Source: Rhodothermus profundi (GTDB lineage: Bacteria > Bacteroidota > Rhodothermia > Rhodothermales > Rhodothermaceae). From it: 64,000 nt of DNA. The first letter of the stretch is position 1. Each line of letters starts with the position of its first letter. Where the stretch lies: contig NZ_FRAU01000004.1 of assembly GCF_900142415.1 (NCBI RefSeq), positions 124,001 through 188,000 of the forward strand, given 5' to 3'. A model generated the notes under the pieces. That model was not told the origin of the DNA. It saw nothing but the letters and a program-made list of their open reading frames with translations, and ran no database searches. Shown in pieces: positions 23,135 to 31,818 of this stretch. The position numbers and the translations under genes are program-made.

Positions 23135-23211
23135 ATGGTACCGATCCTGAGTAACGATCTTTTTGTTAATTTTCACGTATATTCCCTTGAATCCTTCCGA
23201 AAAGGACTACG

Positions 23212-24474
23212 ATGCAGGCGCACGTCCTGCTTGCCCCTTCGTTCGAGCAGCTAGCAGACCACAGGCACGGATTTGTTGGCTGGTTGGTCGATTTGCTGCG
23301 CGGACCGCTGGCTTACCGGCACACGCTGCTGGCCGTATGTCCCAATTCCGAAGCCGTAACGCGCGCCGCCCTGGAAGCTGCGCGCGAAGCCAACGCCCCG
23401 CTATTTTTTGCGGCTACCCTGAACCAGGTCGACCTGGATGGCGGATATACCGGCTGGACCCCGGCCACGCTGGCTCGTTTTGTTGCCGACGAGCGCATCC
23501 GCCTGGGCCTTCGCGCCCCTGTCGTACTTGGTCTGGATCACGGTGGCCCCTGGAAAAAGGATTGGCATGTCCGCAACCGTCTTCCGTACGAGGCAACGCT
23601 CCAGGCGGTGCTTCGCGCGATTGAGGCCTGCCTCGACGCAGGTTATGGGCTGCTTCATCTGGACCCGACGGTAGATCTGGAATTGCCGCCCGGCACACCC
23701 GTCCCCATCCCACGTATTGTCGAACGAACGGTAGCGCTTTTACAACATGCTGAAACGTATCGCCAACAGCGTCGCCTGCCCCCGGTCGCCTACGAGGTAG
23801 GCACGGAGGAGGTTGGCGGCGGCCTGCAGGCTGAGGCGCGAATGGCAGAATTTCTGGATCGACTCTGGACCGTCCTGGATCGGGAAGGGCTACCCCGTCC
23901 GGTGTTTGTGGTGGGTGACATTGGCACCCGGCTTGACACGCACACCTTCGACTTTGAACGCGCCCGTCGCCTGGATGCCCTGGTGCGCCGCTACGGTGCC
24001 CTGATCAAGGGGCACTACACCGATGGAGTAGACCGCCTGGATCTATATCCACAGGCGGGTATCGGTGGAGCAAACGTGGGGCCTGGCCTGGCTGCTATCG
24101 AGTTTGAAGCGCTGGAGGCCCTGGTGGCCGAAGCGCACCGCCGCAAGCTGCCCGTTACCTTTGACCGGACCATCCGCCAGGCTGTCATTGAAAGTGGACG
24201 CTGGCAAAAATGGCTGCGCCCTGAAGAGAAAGGACGTCCCTTTGAAGCATTACCTCCAGAACGCCAGCGGTGGCTGGTCGCTACAGGCAGCCGCTACGTG
24301 TGGACGCACCCGGCTGTCCGGCAGGCGCGCCATCAATTGTATCAGGTGCTCGCTCCCTGGCTCGATGCCGATGCTTTTGTGCGCGCGCGCATCAAGGCCC
24401 GCCTGATGGACTACTTCCGCGCTTTCAACCTGATAGGCTTCAATGAACGGCTGCAGGCCTTTTTACCTAATTGA
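23212..24474 (+). CDS. GatZ/KbaZ-like tagatose-bisphosphate aldolase non-catalytic subunit family protein
   Basis: A 420-residue protein of the GatZ/KbaZ family (Pfam tagatose-6-P kinase-like). Typical segments are AVCPNSEAVTRAALEAAREANAPLFFAATLNQVDLDGGYTGWTP near the start, GLDHGGPWKK, a middle LLHLDPTVD, YEVGTEEVGGG and VKGHYTD-like IKGHYTDGVD. In enteric bacteria such proteins support the class II tagatose-bisphosphate aldolase; others act as sugar 4-epimerases on their own. No aldolase gene (gatY/kbaY) is next to it and it appears monocistronic, which favours an independent epimerase or isomerase activity (inference). ATG 23212 is preceded by AAAGGACT, a fair ribosome site. It converges on the CCA transferase gene. 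Confidence 0.75.
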   Translation: MQAHVLLAPSFEQLADHRHGFVGWLVDLLRGPLAYRHTLLAVCPNSEAVTRAALEAAREANAPLFFAATLNQVDLDGGYTGWTPATLARFVADERIRLGLRAPVVLGLDHGGPWKKDWHVRNRLPYEATLQAVLRAIEACLDAGYGLLHLDPTVDLELPPGTPVPIPRIVERTVALLQHAETYRQQRRLPPVAYEVGTEEVGGGLQAEARMAEFLDRLWTVLDREGLPRPVFVVGDIGTRLDTHTFDFERARRLDALVRRYGALIKGHYTDGVDRLDLYPQAGIGGANVGPGLAAIEFEALEALVAEAHRRKLPVTFDRTIRQAVIESGRWQKWLRPEEKGRPFEALPPERQRWLVATGSRYVWTHPAVRQARHQLYQVLAPWLDADAFVRARIKARLMDYFRAFNLIGFNERLQAFLPN

Positions 24475-24481
24475 GCGAAAA

Positions 24482-26140
24482 TCAGGCAGGCTCATTGGCT
24501 GGCGCCAGCGCTTCTTCTTTGACGCGATGCAGGTAGGCAAGCGCCTCCTCGCGATCAGCCGGCAACTCTCCTTTGAAGATAACTTCCTTAATCGCGCCTA
24601 ACGCACGCCGCTCCGGTCCCTTGAGCGCAGCGACCATTTCGTCGAACAGAGCGGCGCGCCGCATCGCCTCGTCTTTAATGGCCATCATATACTGAAAGGC
24701 CGCGTCGTGCTCGTTCGGAATACGTCCTTCCAGAATGGCTTCTTTGATGGCTTCCTTGATGATGCCCACCGCCACTCCTTCGCCAATGCCCAACGTCCGC
24801 ATAATCTCTTCCCCATCAACAGGTGGCTGGAAATTGCGGATGCGGTCTTTCTCCTCCACCTCCGCCATACGGACTTCCAGCCGGTCGAAAGCCTCCAGGT
24901 AGCGACGCACGCGTCTCGGATTTTTGGACGTAACGTCGGCCCGCACCAGGAGCATTAGATCCTCCAGCTCGTTGCCCGCCTCAAAGAGCAACCGCCGGAT
25001 AGCCGAGTCGGTTACTTGCTCGTCCACCAGCGCAACGGGGCGATGGTGCAGGCGGACCAGCTTCTGCACATAGGCCATGCGCTCATCCATGGGCAGCTTG
25101 AGCCGGCGAAAGATGCGTGGAATCATACGCGCCCCCAGGTCTTCGTGGCCGTGAAAGGTCCAGCCTGTTCCCGGTACAAAGCGCTTGGTAGCCGGCTTCG
25201 CGATGTCGTGCAGCAGCGCGGCCCAGCGTAGCCAGACGGCGTCATCCTCGCAGGGGCGATCGGCCGTCATGCGCGCTACGTTGTCCACGACCTGCAGCGT
25301 ATGGTAAAAGTTGTCCTTGTGGCGATACCCTTCGATGGTCTCGACCCCTTTGAGCGCTACCAGCTCTGGGAAGATGCGCGCTAGAATGCCGGTGGATTCC
25401 AGAATTTTGAAGCCGACGGACGGCTGCGGTGCGCACAGGATCTTTTGCAGCTCATCGGTGATCCGTTCCTGGCTGAGGATTTCAACGCGGTGGGCTTTTT
25501 CGCGCATGGCAGCAAACGTATCGGGCTCGACGCGGAAGCCTAGCTGGGCCGCAAATCGCGCAGCCCGAATCATTCGCAGCGGATCGTCCTCAAAGGTCTG
25601 GCGCGGGTCGAGAGGCGTGCGCAGCAGTCGCTGTCGCAGATCGCGCCGTCCGTGAAAGGGATCAATCAGGGTGCCCCAGCGCGCAGGCCACAGGTCGATC
25701 GCCATTGCGTTAACGGTGAAGTCGCGGCGGCGCAAATCGTCATCCAGCGTGCCATCTTCGACGATGGGTTTGCGGGAATCCTTACGGTAGCTTTCGCGAC
25801 GAGCTGCCACGAATTCGAGCACCATCACGCCGCTCTGATCTGGCGCAGGTACGCGAATGGCCGCCGTACCGAAGTTTTCGTAGATGTGCACGGTGCGGCC
25901 GCCCAGCGCCCGCGCTACCAGGCGAGCCAACCGGATACCCGTTCGCGCTCCCACCGTTACGAAATCAATGTCGGTGGTCGGTCGATCCAGGAACAGATCC
26001 CGCACGACGCCTCCGACCGCGTACACCGGAATGTCGCATTGCTGTCCTAGCTCGCCAATGCGCCGAAGGAGTGAAGCAAAAGGGCGTTTCTCCAGCCGTT
26101 CCTGTATATGCAGTGGTAAGGGCCGAACCGTCACCGTCAT
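24482..26140 (-). CDS. CCA tRNA nucleotidyltransferase/poly(A) polymerase family with HD domain
   Basis: A 552-residue protein. The nucleotidyltransferase motif VYAVGGVVRDLFLDRPTTDIDFV supplies the GG and DxD metal ligands. RRRDFTVNAMAIDL and EDDPLRMIRAARFAAQLGF are the usual class II CCA-enzyme motifs. An HD phosphohydrolase domain follows, with RHKDNFYHTL and LLHDIAKPATKRF. The roughly 75-residue C-terminal extension (from about NEHDAAFQYMMAIKDEA) is helical and charged and is longer than in many relatives. The protein adds or repairs the CCA end of tRNA, or adds A tails; sequence alone cannot decide which. It is convergent with the GatZ-like gene, 7 bases apart. Confidence 0.9.
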   Translation of the reverse strand: MTVTVRPLPLHIQERLEKRPFASLLRRIGELGQQCDIPVYAVGGVVRDLFLDRPTTDIDFVTVGARTGIRLARLVARALGGRTVHIYENFGTAAIRVPAPDQSGVMVLEFVAARRESYRKDSRKPIVEDGTLDDDLRRRDFTVNAMAIDLWPARWGTLIDPFHGRRDLRQRLLRTPLDPRQTFEDDPLRMIRAARFAAQLGFRVEPDTFAAMREKAHRVEILSQERITDELQKILCAPQPSVGFKILESTGILARIFPELVALKGVETIEGYRHKDNFYHTLQVVDNVARMTADRPCEDDAVWLRWAALLHDIAKPATKRFVPGTGWTFHGHEDLGARMIPRIFRRLKLPMDERMAYVQKLVRLHHRPVALVDEQVTDSAIRRLLFEAGNELEDLMLLVRADVTSKNPRRVRRYLEAFDRLEVRMAEVEEKDRIRNFQPPVDGEEIMRTLGIGEGVAVGIIKEAIKEAILEGRIPNEHDAAFQYMMAIKDEAMRRAALFDEMVAALKGPERRALGAIKEVIFKGELPADREEALAYLHRVKEEALAPANEPA

Positions 26141-26167
26141 CGCACGCTGATTTCGGGTTGGAGATAC

Positions 26168-27004
26168 TTAACGCAGGCGGCTCATTAAACGTTCGACAAT
26201 CCGAAGCACCTGAAGGGTTTCCAGCAGCGAAACGGGTGCCGGTTGCCGAGCAGCAAGGGCTTTCAGAAAAGCCCGGACTTCTGCCTGAATCAGGTCGTCA
26301 CCGGCAGCTTCAAGCTGAAGCCGACGGTGCCAGCCTGTGCGGGCCAGGTACAGTTCGGGCGTAGAGGTTTCCCCATTACGCCACATCAGCACCTGGGCAT
26401 ACGTACCGCTATGGAAACGTAAACCAAAAGCTATCGCCTCAAGCCAGGTAGGGCCACCGCGAACAGCTTCGCCCTCAATGCGCAACACGCTGCTGGAGTG
26501 AGCCAGCGCGCAGCATAGATCGACCACCTCGGCCAACCGAGCATGCCAGGGAACCACGCCCTGTCCCCCTACCTGCTGGCGATAGACCAGGAGCGTAGGG
26601 GGTGTTTGCTCCCAGACAGACTCCAGGGCGGGATGAAAGCGCAGCGGCCGGCTAACGCCAACCTCTACACGGGCTTCTTCAGCCAGCCGATTTAACCGCT
26701 CCAGGTCGCGCAAGGCTGGTGCAGGCGGCCAGGCCACAAAGCAGTGCACCCCTTCGCGGAGCGCAATTTCGGTAACCCGAAAGCGTTCGGCCGGCGGGGT
26801 CGCGATAAAGACCACATCCAGGGTTCGCATCCAGGCGGCCAGCCGCTCGTCGGGTAGCTCCAGGGTATTTTCAGACAGCCGCGCAACGGCATGCATGGGC
26901 TTCAACGCGCGCAGCGCAGTCTGTAGGCTGTGGACCGCCCGGCCACTGCCGATCAGGCCGATCCGAAAGGCCGGCGCGGGCTCAGTAGCCTGCGGCCTGT
27001 CCAT
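26168..27004 (-). CDS. Gfo/Idh/MocA-like oxidoreductase
   Basis: A 278-residue protein with an N-terminal Rossmann segment FRIGLIGSGRAVHSL and the family-like DVVFIATPPAERFRVTEIALREGVHCFVAWPPAPAL, in which the usual EKP is replaced by AWP. That lysine is catalytic in many family members, so activity is uncertain. The C-terminal half is shorter than usual (most members have 330-400 residues). ATG 27004 is taken as the start because the upstream in-frame sequence has no similarity and overlaps the ggt gene extensively; with this start the overlap is 23 bases. It is the last gene of a macrodomain-ggt-oxidoreductase unit. The substrate is unknown. Confidence 0.65.
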   Translation of the reverse strand: MDRPQATEPAPAFRIGLIGSGRAVHSLQTALRALKPMHAVARLSENTLELPDERLAAWMRTLDVVFIATPPAERFRVTEIALREGVHCFVAWPPAPALRDLERLNRLAEEARVEVGVSRPLRFHPALESVWEQTPPTLLVYRQQVGGQGVVPWHARLAEVVDLCCALAHSSSVLRIEGEAVRGGPTWLEAIAFGLRFHSGTYAQVLMWRNGETSTPELYLARTGWHRRLQLEAAGDDLIQAEVRAFLKALAARQPAPVSLLETLQVLRIVERLMSRLR

Positions 27005-28766
27005 CCTTGCGCATCTCCGAAGCTCCGTGATAAACGCCTGACGAGTCGCGCAGAATGGCCTGGTAGCCACCAAAAGCCCCTCGGGTAAAGCGAACGCGAT
27101 GCCCACGCCGCTCCAGTTCGCGCACGACAGCCGGATCAAAACCACTTTCCAGCAGCAATACGCCACTCCCTTCCCGCGTACCCAGCGGCGTGCGTCCTCC
27201 GATGTGTCGCCACCGGGCTGCATCGCCCGCCTCCTGCACGTTCATGCCAAAATCAATCAGATTCGTAAGCACCTGCACATGCCCTTGCGGCTGCATGTCC
27301 CCTCCCATCACCCCAAAACTCAGCCAAGGCTCACCGTCCTTCATCACAAAACCCGGAATGATCGTATGAAAAGGCCGCTTACCAGGCGCATAGGCATTGG
27401 GATGGTCAGGGAGAAGAGCGAACAGCGCACCACGATTTTGTAGCATAAAGCCTGATCCATCAGGCACCAGTCCGCTGCCCATACCGGTATAATTGCTCTG
27501 AATGAGCGATACCATCATGCCCGAGGAATCGGCCACGGTGAGATAAATGGTGTCGCCGTCTGGCAATGGCTCGTCCAGCCCCGGTCCTACCGTGGCCATC
27601 ACCGTGTCCATGCGGATCAAGCGGCGGCGCTCTGCGGCATATGCCTTAGAAAGGAGTCGCTCTAATGGAATATCATAAAAATCCGGATCAGCGTAAAAAC
27701 GAGCCCGGTCTTCGAAGACGAGTCGTTTGGCTTCTGCCATGACATGCAGGTAATCGGCACTGCCCCATCCCATTGCTTTGAGGTCAAATCCCTCTAAGAT
27801 GTTGAGCATCTGCAGCACGGCAATTCCCTGGCCGTTCGGTGGCAGTTCGTAAACCTCATAGCCACGGTAGGTTACCGAAACGGGTTCGACCCACTCGCTG
27901 CGGTGGGCGGCCAGATCCGCTTTGCGCAGGTAGCCGCCAATGCGGCGCATATAGGCATCAATGGTCTCGGCAATGGGGCCCTGATAGAACGCATCTCGAC
28001 CCTGCTCGGCCAGCAGTTCATAGGTGCGCGCCAGATCTGGATTGCGAAAGATTTCCCCCTCCCGAGGCGCTCGGCCATCAGGGAAAAAGGTCTGCAAGGC
28101 GTTGTCGAATTCAGGGATCAGGTGCCGGTTTTCCTGGAATCGTTCCAGATTGCGCGCCCAGTAGTAAGCAATCACCTGCGAGACCGGAAACCCCTCGCGC
28201 GCGTAGCGAATAGCCGGCGCCAGCACCTCGCGCATAGGCAGGCGCCCAAAACGGGCGTGCAACGCAAACCAACCATCTACCGCCCCCGGTACCGTAACAG
28301 GCAGCACGCCCCAGAGCGGAATGGTGGGCGGTTCGCCAGATGCTGGCGGTTGCAGACGCTGGGCTTCGGCTACCATGGTCTCGAACGAAAGCCCTTGCGG
28401 AGAACGCCCGCTGGCGTTCAGGCCATAGAGCTTCCGGGTTTCGGGATCCCATACAATCGCAAATAGATCACCGCCAATGCCGCATCCAGTTGGCTCCATC
28501 AGTCCCAGCACGGCATTGGCAGCAATCGCAGCATCGACCGCCGAACCGCCCCGCTTCAAGATGTCCAACGCTACCTGCGTGGCCAACGGCTGACTGGTGG
28601 CCGCCATGCCGCGGCGCGCCAGCACAGGACTTCGCGTAGCAAAGGATGCCCCGACCAGCCGATCCCCTCCGCCGTGTCCGAACACCTGAGCCGGCGCGTG
28701 CGAAAGCGGAATCCACATGAGAACTCCCCAGATCAATCCATAGAGCTTAGCCGGAATGCGTCGCAT
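26982..28766 (-). CDS. ggt: Gamma-glutamyltransferase
   Basis: A 594-residue Ntn-hydrolase precursor with a signal peptide (MRRIPAKLYGLIWGVLMWIPLSHAPAQ), so it acts in the periplasm. Conserved parts are MAATSQPLATQVALDILKRGGSAVDAAIAANAVLGLMEPTGCGIGGDLF and, at the autoprocessing site, GDTIYLTVAD, where the Thr after Asp begins the small subunit and is the nucleophile. GSGFMLQNRGALF and GVMGGDMQPQGHVQVLTNL complete the family pattern. It hydrolyses glutathione and other gamma-glutamyl compounds or transfers the group. It starts 3 bases after the macrodomain gene stop and overlaps the oxidoreductase gene, so all three are probably one operon. Confidence 0.92.
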   Translation of the reverse strand: MRRIPAKLYGLIWGVLMWIPLSHAPAQVFGHGGGDRLVGASFATRSPVLARRGMAATSQPLATQVALDILKRGGSAVDAAIAANAVLGLMEPTGCGIGGDLFAIVWDPETRKLYGLNASGRSPQGLSFETMVAEAQRLQPPASGEPPTIPLWGVLPVTVPGAVDGWFALHARFGRLPMREVLAPAIRYAREGFPVSQVIAYYWARNLERFQENRHLIPEFDNALQTFFPDGRAPREGEIFRNPDLARTYELLAEQGRDAFYQGPIAETIDAYMRRIGGYLRKADLAAHRSEWVEPVSVTYRGYEVYELPPNGQGIAVLQMLNILEGFDLKAMGWGSADYLHVMAEAKRLVFEDRARFYADPDFYDIPLERLLSKAYAAERRRLIRMDTVMATVGPGLDEPLPDGDTIYLTVADSSGMMVSLIQSNYTGMGSGLVPDGSGFMLQNRGALFALLPDHPNAYAPGKRPFHTIIPGFVMKDGEPWLSFGVMGGDMQPQGHVQVLTNLIDFGMNVQEAGDAARWRHIGGRTPLGTREGSGVLLLESGFDPAVVRELERRGHRVRFTRGAFGGYQAILRDSSGVYHGASEMRKDGQAAGY

Positions 28767-28769
28767 GAT

Positions 28770-29309
28770 TTACGTCGTTGGTTCAAGGTGAGCCAGCACC
28801 TTTTCGTGGATGTCGCGGGCACGTTCATCAAAAAGTACAAAGCGCACGTGCCGCACATGCTGAAGCCGGGAGGCCTCTTCCAGCACCGTCTTTAGCGCAA
28901 CCTGCGCTGCCTCCTCCATAGGATAGCCGAATACACCGGTGGAAATGGCGGGAAAGGCCACCGATCGCACTTTATGCGCGTCTGCTACCTTCAGCGCATT
29001 CCGATATGCGTCGGCCAGCAGGCGATCCGAGGGCACGTCGCGTCCATAGACCGGCCCCAGCACATGGATCACATAGCGATTGGGCAATCGAAACCCTGGT
29101 GTGATGACCGCCTGGCCGGGACGAATAGGAGCCAGCGGACGGCACGCTTCAGCTAATTCTGGTCCGGCCGCCCGATGAATAGCACCGGCTACGCCACCGC
29201 CTGGCATAAGCTCGGCGTTGGCCGCATTGACGATGGCCTCCATATCCGGCTGCTTCGTAATGTCGCCCTGAACAATCTCAAGGGTAACGTTGCCTTTTTC
29301 GACGCGCAT
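28770..29309 (-). CDS. Macrodomain protein, O-acetyl-ADP-ribose deacetylase family
   Basis: A 179-residue single macrodomain of the YmdB/MacroD type. ITKQPDMEAIVNAANAELMPGGGVAGAIHRAAGPEL contains the NAAN and GGGVAGAIH loops that hold ADP-ribose and the catalytic residues. ITPGFRLPNRYVIHVLGPVYG and AFPAISTGVFGYP complete the family pattern. It removes acetyl from O-acetyl-ADP-ribose or mono-ADP-ribose from proteins. ATG 29309 begins right at the domain; longer in-frame versions add 38 basic residues without similarity. It opens the operon with ggt and is divergent from fabF, with about 185 bases between them. Confidence 0.9.
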   Translation of the reverse strand: MRVEKGNVTLEIVQGDITKQPDMEAIVNAANAELMPGGGVAGAIHRAAGPELAEACRPLAPIRPGQAVITPGFRLPNRYVIHVLGPVYGRDVPSDRLLADAYRNALKVADAHKVRSVAFPAISTGVFGYPMEEAAQVALKTVLEEASRLQHVRHVRFVLFDERARDIHEKVLAHLEPTT

Positions 29310-29494
29310 AGCCGCTCCGGTTGGGGCCGATGGTTTTTTGCAAAAGATAACACGCGCGCGCCCAAAGTGCAGCCTCACGCAACCGCTGACTTTTATGCGA
29401 CTTTTTTGTTTTTTAGGCAGCAATGCAGGGCTTTTGTCCTGTTTCTGGCGTACAACTGTCCATCTTTTTCCAACCGAAAACCCTGGTTATTGCT

Positions 29495-30766
29495 ATGAAG
29501 CCGACCCATATGGTTGCTCCCCGACGGGTAGTTGTTACCGGCCTGGGCGCTGTTACGCCCATCGGACTGTCGCCGCAGGAATTCTGGGAAGGCATGATGC
29601 GTGGCGAAAGCGGTGCGGCTCCGATTACTCGCTTCGACGCTTCGCGCTTCGACACGCGCTTTGCCTGCGAGCTGAAAGGATTTGATCCGCTCAATTACAT
29701 GGACCGCAAGCTGGCCCGCCGCCTCGACCCTTACGCGCAGTATGCGCTGGCGGCCGCCCGGCAGGCCCTCCATGACGCAGGCATCGACACCAGTACGCTG
29801 TCAGACGAAGCCCGCGAGCGCTTTGGCGTGGTCTTTGGCTCCGGCATTGGTGGCCTGCGCCTTTTTGAAGACCAGACTGCCCGCTACCTGCACGAAGGTC
29901 CGCAGCGCCTGTCTCCATTTTTCGTTCCGATGATGATTTCAAACATGGCCGCCGGGCTGATTGCCATTGAGCACGACCTGCGCGGCCCAAACTATTCGGT
30001 GGTATCGGCCTGCGCTACCGGTAATCATGCCCTGATTGATGCTACCATGCTCTTGCGACACGGCCATGCAGACGTGGTGCTCTGCGGCGGCAGCGAAGCT
30101 CCCATCACACCGCTGGGCATCGGTGGATTCAACGCGATGCGGGCGCTATCGACTCGCAACGAGGATCCCCAAACGGCCAGTCGTCCCTTTGACAAAAACC
30201 GAGATGGTTTTGTGGTAGGCGAAGGGGCCGGCGCCCTGGTGCTGGAGACGCTCGAACATGCTCAGGCGCGAGGCGCTCGCATTTATGCCGAGCTAATCGG
30301 GTTTGGCATGTCAGACGATGCCTACCATTTTGCCGCACCAGAGCCAACCGGCCGGGGGGCCCGGCAGTCGATGTTGCATGCGTTGCAGGATGCTGGCATT
30401 GCGCCAGAAGAAGTGGATTATATCAACATGCACGCTACTTCCACACCCGTAGGCGATCCCATTGAATCAGAGGCCATTAAGAGCCTTTTTGGAGAGCACG
30501 CCTACCGGCTAAGTTGCTCGGCAACCAAGAGCATGACCGGTCACCTGCTGGGAGCCGCCGGAGCCGTTGAAGCAATCGCAACCGTACTGGCCATCTGGCA
30601 CCAGACCATCCCCCCTACCATCAATGTCGAAGAACTTGATCCCGCCTGCGATCTGGACTACACGTTACATAAACCGCGCCAGCGGGAAGTGCGCGTCGCG
30701 CTCTCCAATGGTTTCGGCTTTGGTGGTCATAATGCAACGGTAGTCTTCCGACGCTATGAAGAATGA
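29495..30766 (+). CDS. fabF: Beta-ketoacyl-ACP synthase II
   Basis: A 423-residue condensing enzyme of fatty-acid elongation. VVVTGLGAVTPIG opens the fold. The catalytic Cys lies in VSACATGNHALIDA and the two His in INMHATSTPVGDPIE and SATKSMTGHLLGAAG, giving the Cys-His-His triad of KAS I/II. The end GFGFGGHNATVVFRR is standard. ATG 29495 is chosen because the upstream 24 codons lack similarity. acpP, often located before fabF, is absent here; instead fmt follows with an 11-base overlap. The leader between 29310 and 29494 is shared with the divergent macrodomain operon. Confidence 0.95.
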   Translation: MKPTHMVAPRRVVVTGLGAVTPIGLSPQEFWEGMMRGESGAAPITRFDASRFDTRFACELKGFDPLNYMDRKLARRLDPYAQYALAAARQALHDAGIDTSTLSDEARERFGVVFGSGIGGLRLFEDQTARYLHEGPQRLSPFFVPMMISNMAAGLIAIEHDLRGPNYSVVSACATGNHALIDATMLLRHGHADVVLCGGSEAPITPLGIGGFNAMRALSTRNEDPQTASRPFDKNRDGFVVGEGAGALVLETLEHAQARGARIYAELIGFGMSDDAYHFAAPEPTGRGARQSMLHALQDAGIAPEEVDYINMHATSTPVGDPIESEAIKSLFGEHAYRLSCSATKSMTGHLLGAAGAVEAIATVLAIWHQTIPPTINVEELDPACDLDYTLHKPRQREVRVALSNGFGFGGHNATVVFRRYEE

Positions 30767-31715
30767 CGCGCAAAAGCAGGCGGTCTCCACGCCGCTGCGC
30801 ATTGTGTTTATGGGCACTCCCGAATTTGCCGTCCCGTCCCTGGAACGGCTGGTCGCGGCCGGTTATCGCCCGGTGGCGGTGGTAACCGGCCCCGACCGTC
30901 CTCGTGGACGCGGCCAGCGCGTGCAACCGACTCCGGTCAAAAAAGCTGCGGAGCGGCTGGGGCTGGCGCCTATCCTGCAACCAGCGTCCGTTCGGGATCC
31001 GGCCTTTGCAGAAGCTATTGCAGCGCTGCACCCCGACATCATTGTAGTGGTGGCCTTTAAGATCCTACCACCTGAAGTGTACACCCAAGCTCGCCTGGGC
31101 GCTTTCAATTTGCATGCTTCGCTGCTGCCCCGCTACCGTGGAGCCGCGCCGATCCATCGGGCGATCATGGCCGGCGAAACGGAAACAGGTGTCACCACTT
31201 TTTTCTTGCGTCCTGAAGTCGATACCGGTGAAATTATCCTGCAAAAACGCACGCCGATTGGTCCCGAAGAAACGGCCGGTGAGCTGCATGACCGGCTCAT
31301 GCACCTGGGTGCTGACGCCGTAGTGGAGACCGTTCGTCTTATCGAACGAGGCGAAGCCCATCCCCGGCCGCAGGATGACCGCCAGGCAACCCTTGCGCCC
31401 AAGCTGACGCGCGAGGAAGCCCGCGTTCCCTGGCATCGCCCGGCCTTTGCAGTGCACAACCACATTCGAGGTCTATCTCCCCATCCGGGAGCCTGGACCA
31501 TGCACGGCAATCGCCTGCTCAAACTCTACCGCACGCGCCTGGCAACGGGCGAAGGCGCTCCGGGCACTGTGCTTGAGGCGGACAATCGGCTTGTAGTGGC
31601 CTGCGGTGAAGGCGCTGTAGAAATTTTAGAGCTGCAACAGGAGGGACGTCGCGTGCTGCCAGCCGATGCGTTTCTGCGCGGCTATCCGCTCCGTCCCGGA
31701 GATCGCCTGAGCTGA
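30756..31715 (+). CDS. fmt: Methionyl-tRNA formyltransferase
   Basis: A 319-residue enzyme that formylates initiator Met-tRNA with 10-formyltetrahydrofolate. It shows LRIVFMGTPEFAVPSLERL, the catalytic-site stretch FNLHASLLPRYRGAAPIHRAIMAGETETGVT (Asn, His and the folate-binding SLLPRYRG loop), and VDTGEIILQKRTPI. The C-terminal OB-like domain for tRNA binding is present from about residue 205. It overlaps fabF by 11 bases, so the two are coupled. def, the usual partner, is not adjacent. Confidence 0.96.
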   Translation: MKNDAQKQAVSTPLRIVFMGTPEFAVPSLERLVAAGYRPVAVVTGPDRPRGRGQRVQPTPVKKAAERLGLAPILQPASVRDPAFAEAIAALHPDIIVVVAFKILPPEVYTQARLGAFNLHASLLPRYRGAAPIHRAIMAGETETGVTTFFLRPEVDTGEIILQKRTPIGPEETAGELHDRLMHLGADAVVETVRLIERGEAHPRPQDDRQATLAPKLTREEARVPWHRPAFAVHNHIRGLSPHPGAWTMHGNRLLKLYRTRLATGEGAPGTVLEADNRLVVACGEGAVEILELQQEGRRVLPADAFLRGYPLRPGDRLS

Positions 31716-31818
31716 AGGTAGCGACACGCCTGAACCGTCAGACAGCCCCAAACGTATCCGAATAGAAAGGCCAGAGGCGCGCTTAAACCGCCCGACAACG
31801 ACACCCTGCTACGCACCT

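Noticed and set aside
29423-29494. A longer FabF starting at 29423
   Set aside because: The extra 24 residues have no similarity, and the ATG at 29495 starts exactly before the conserved fold.
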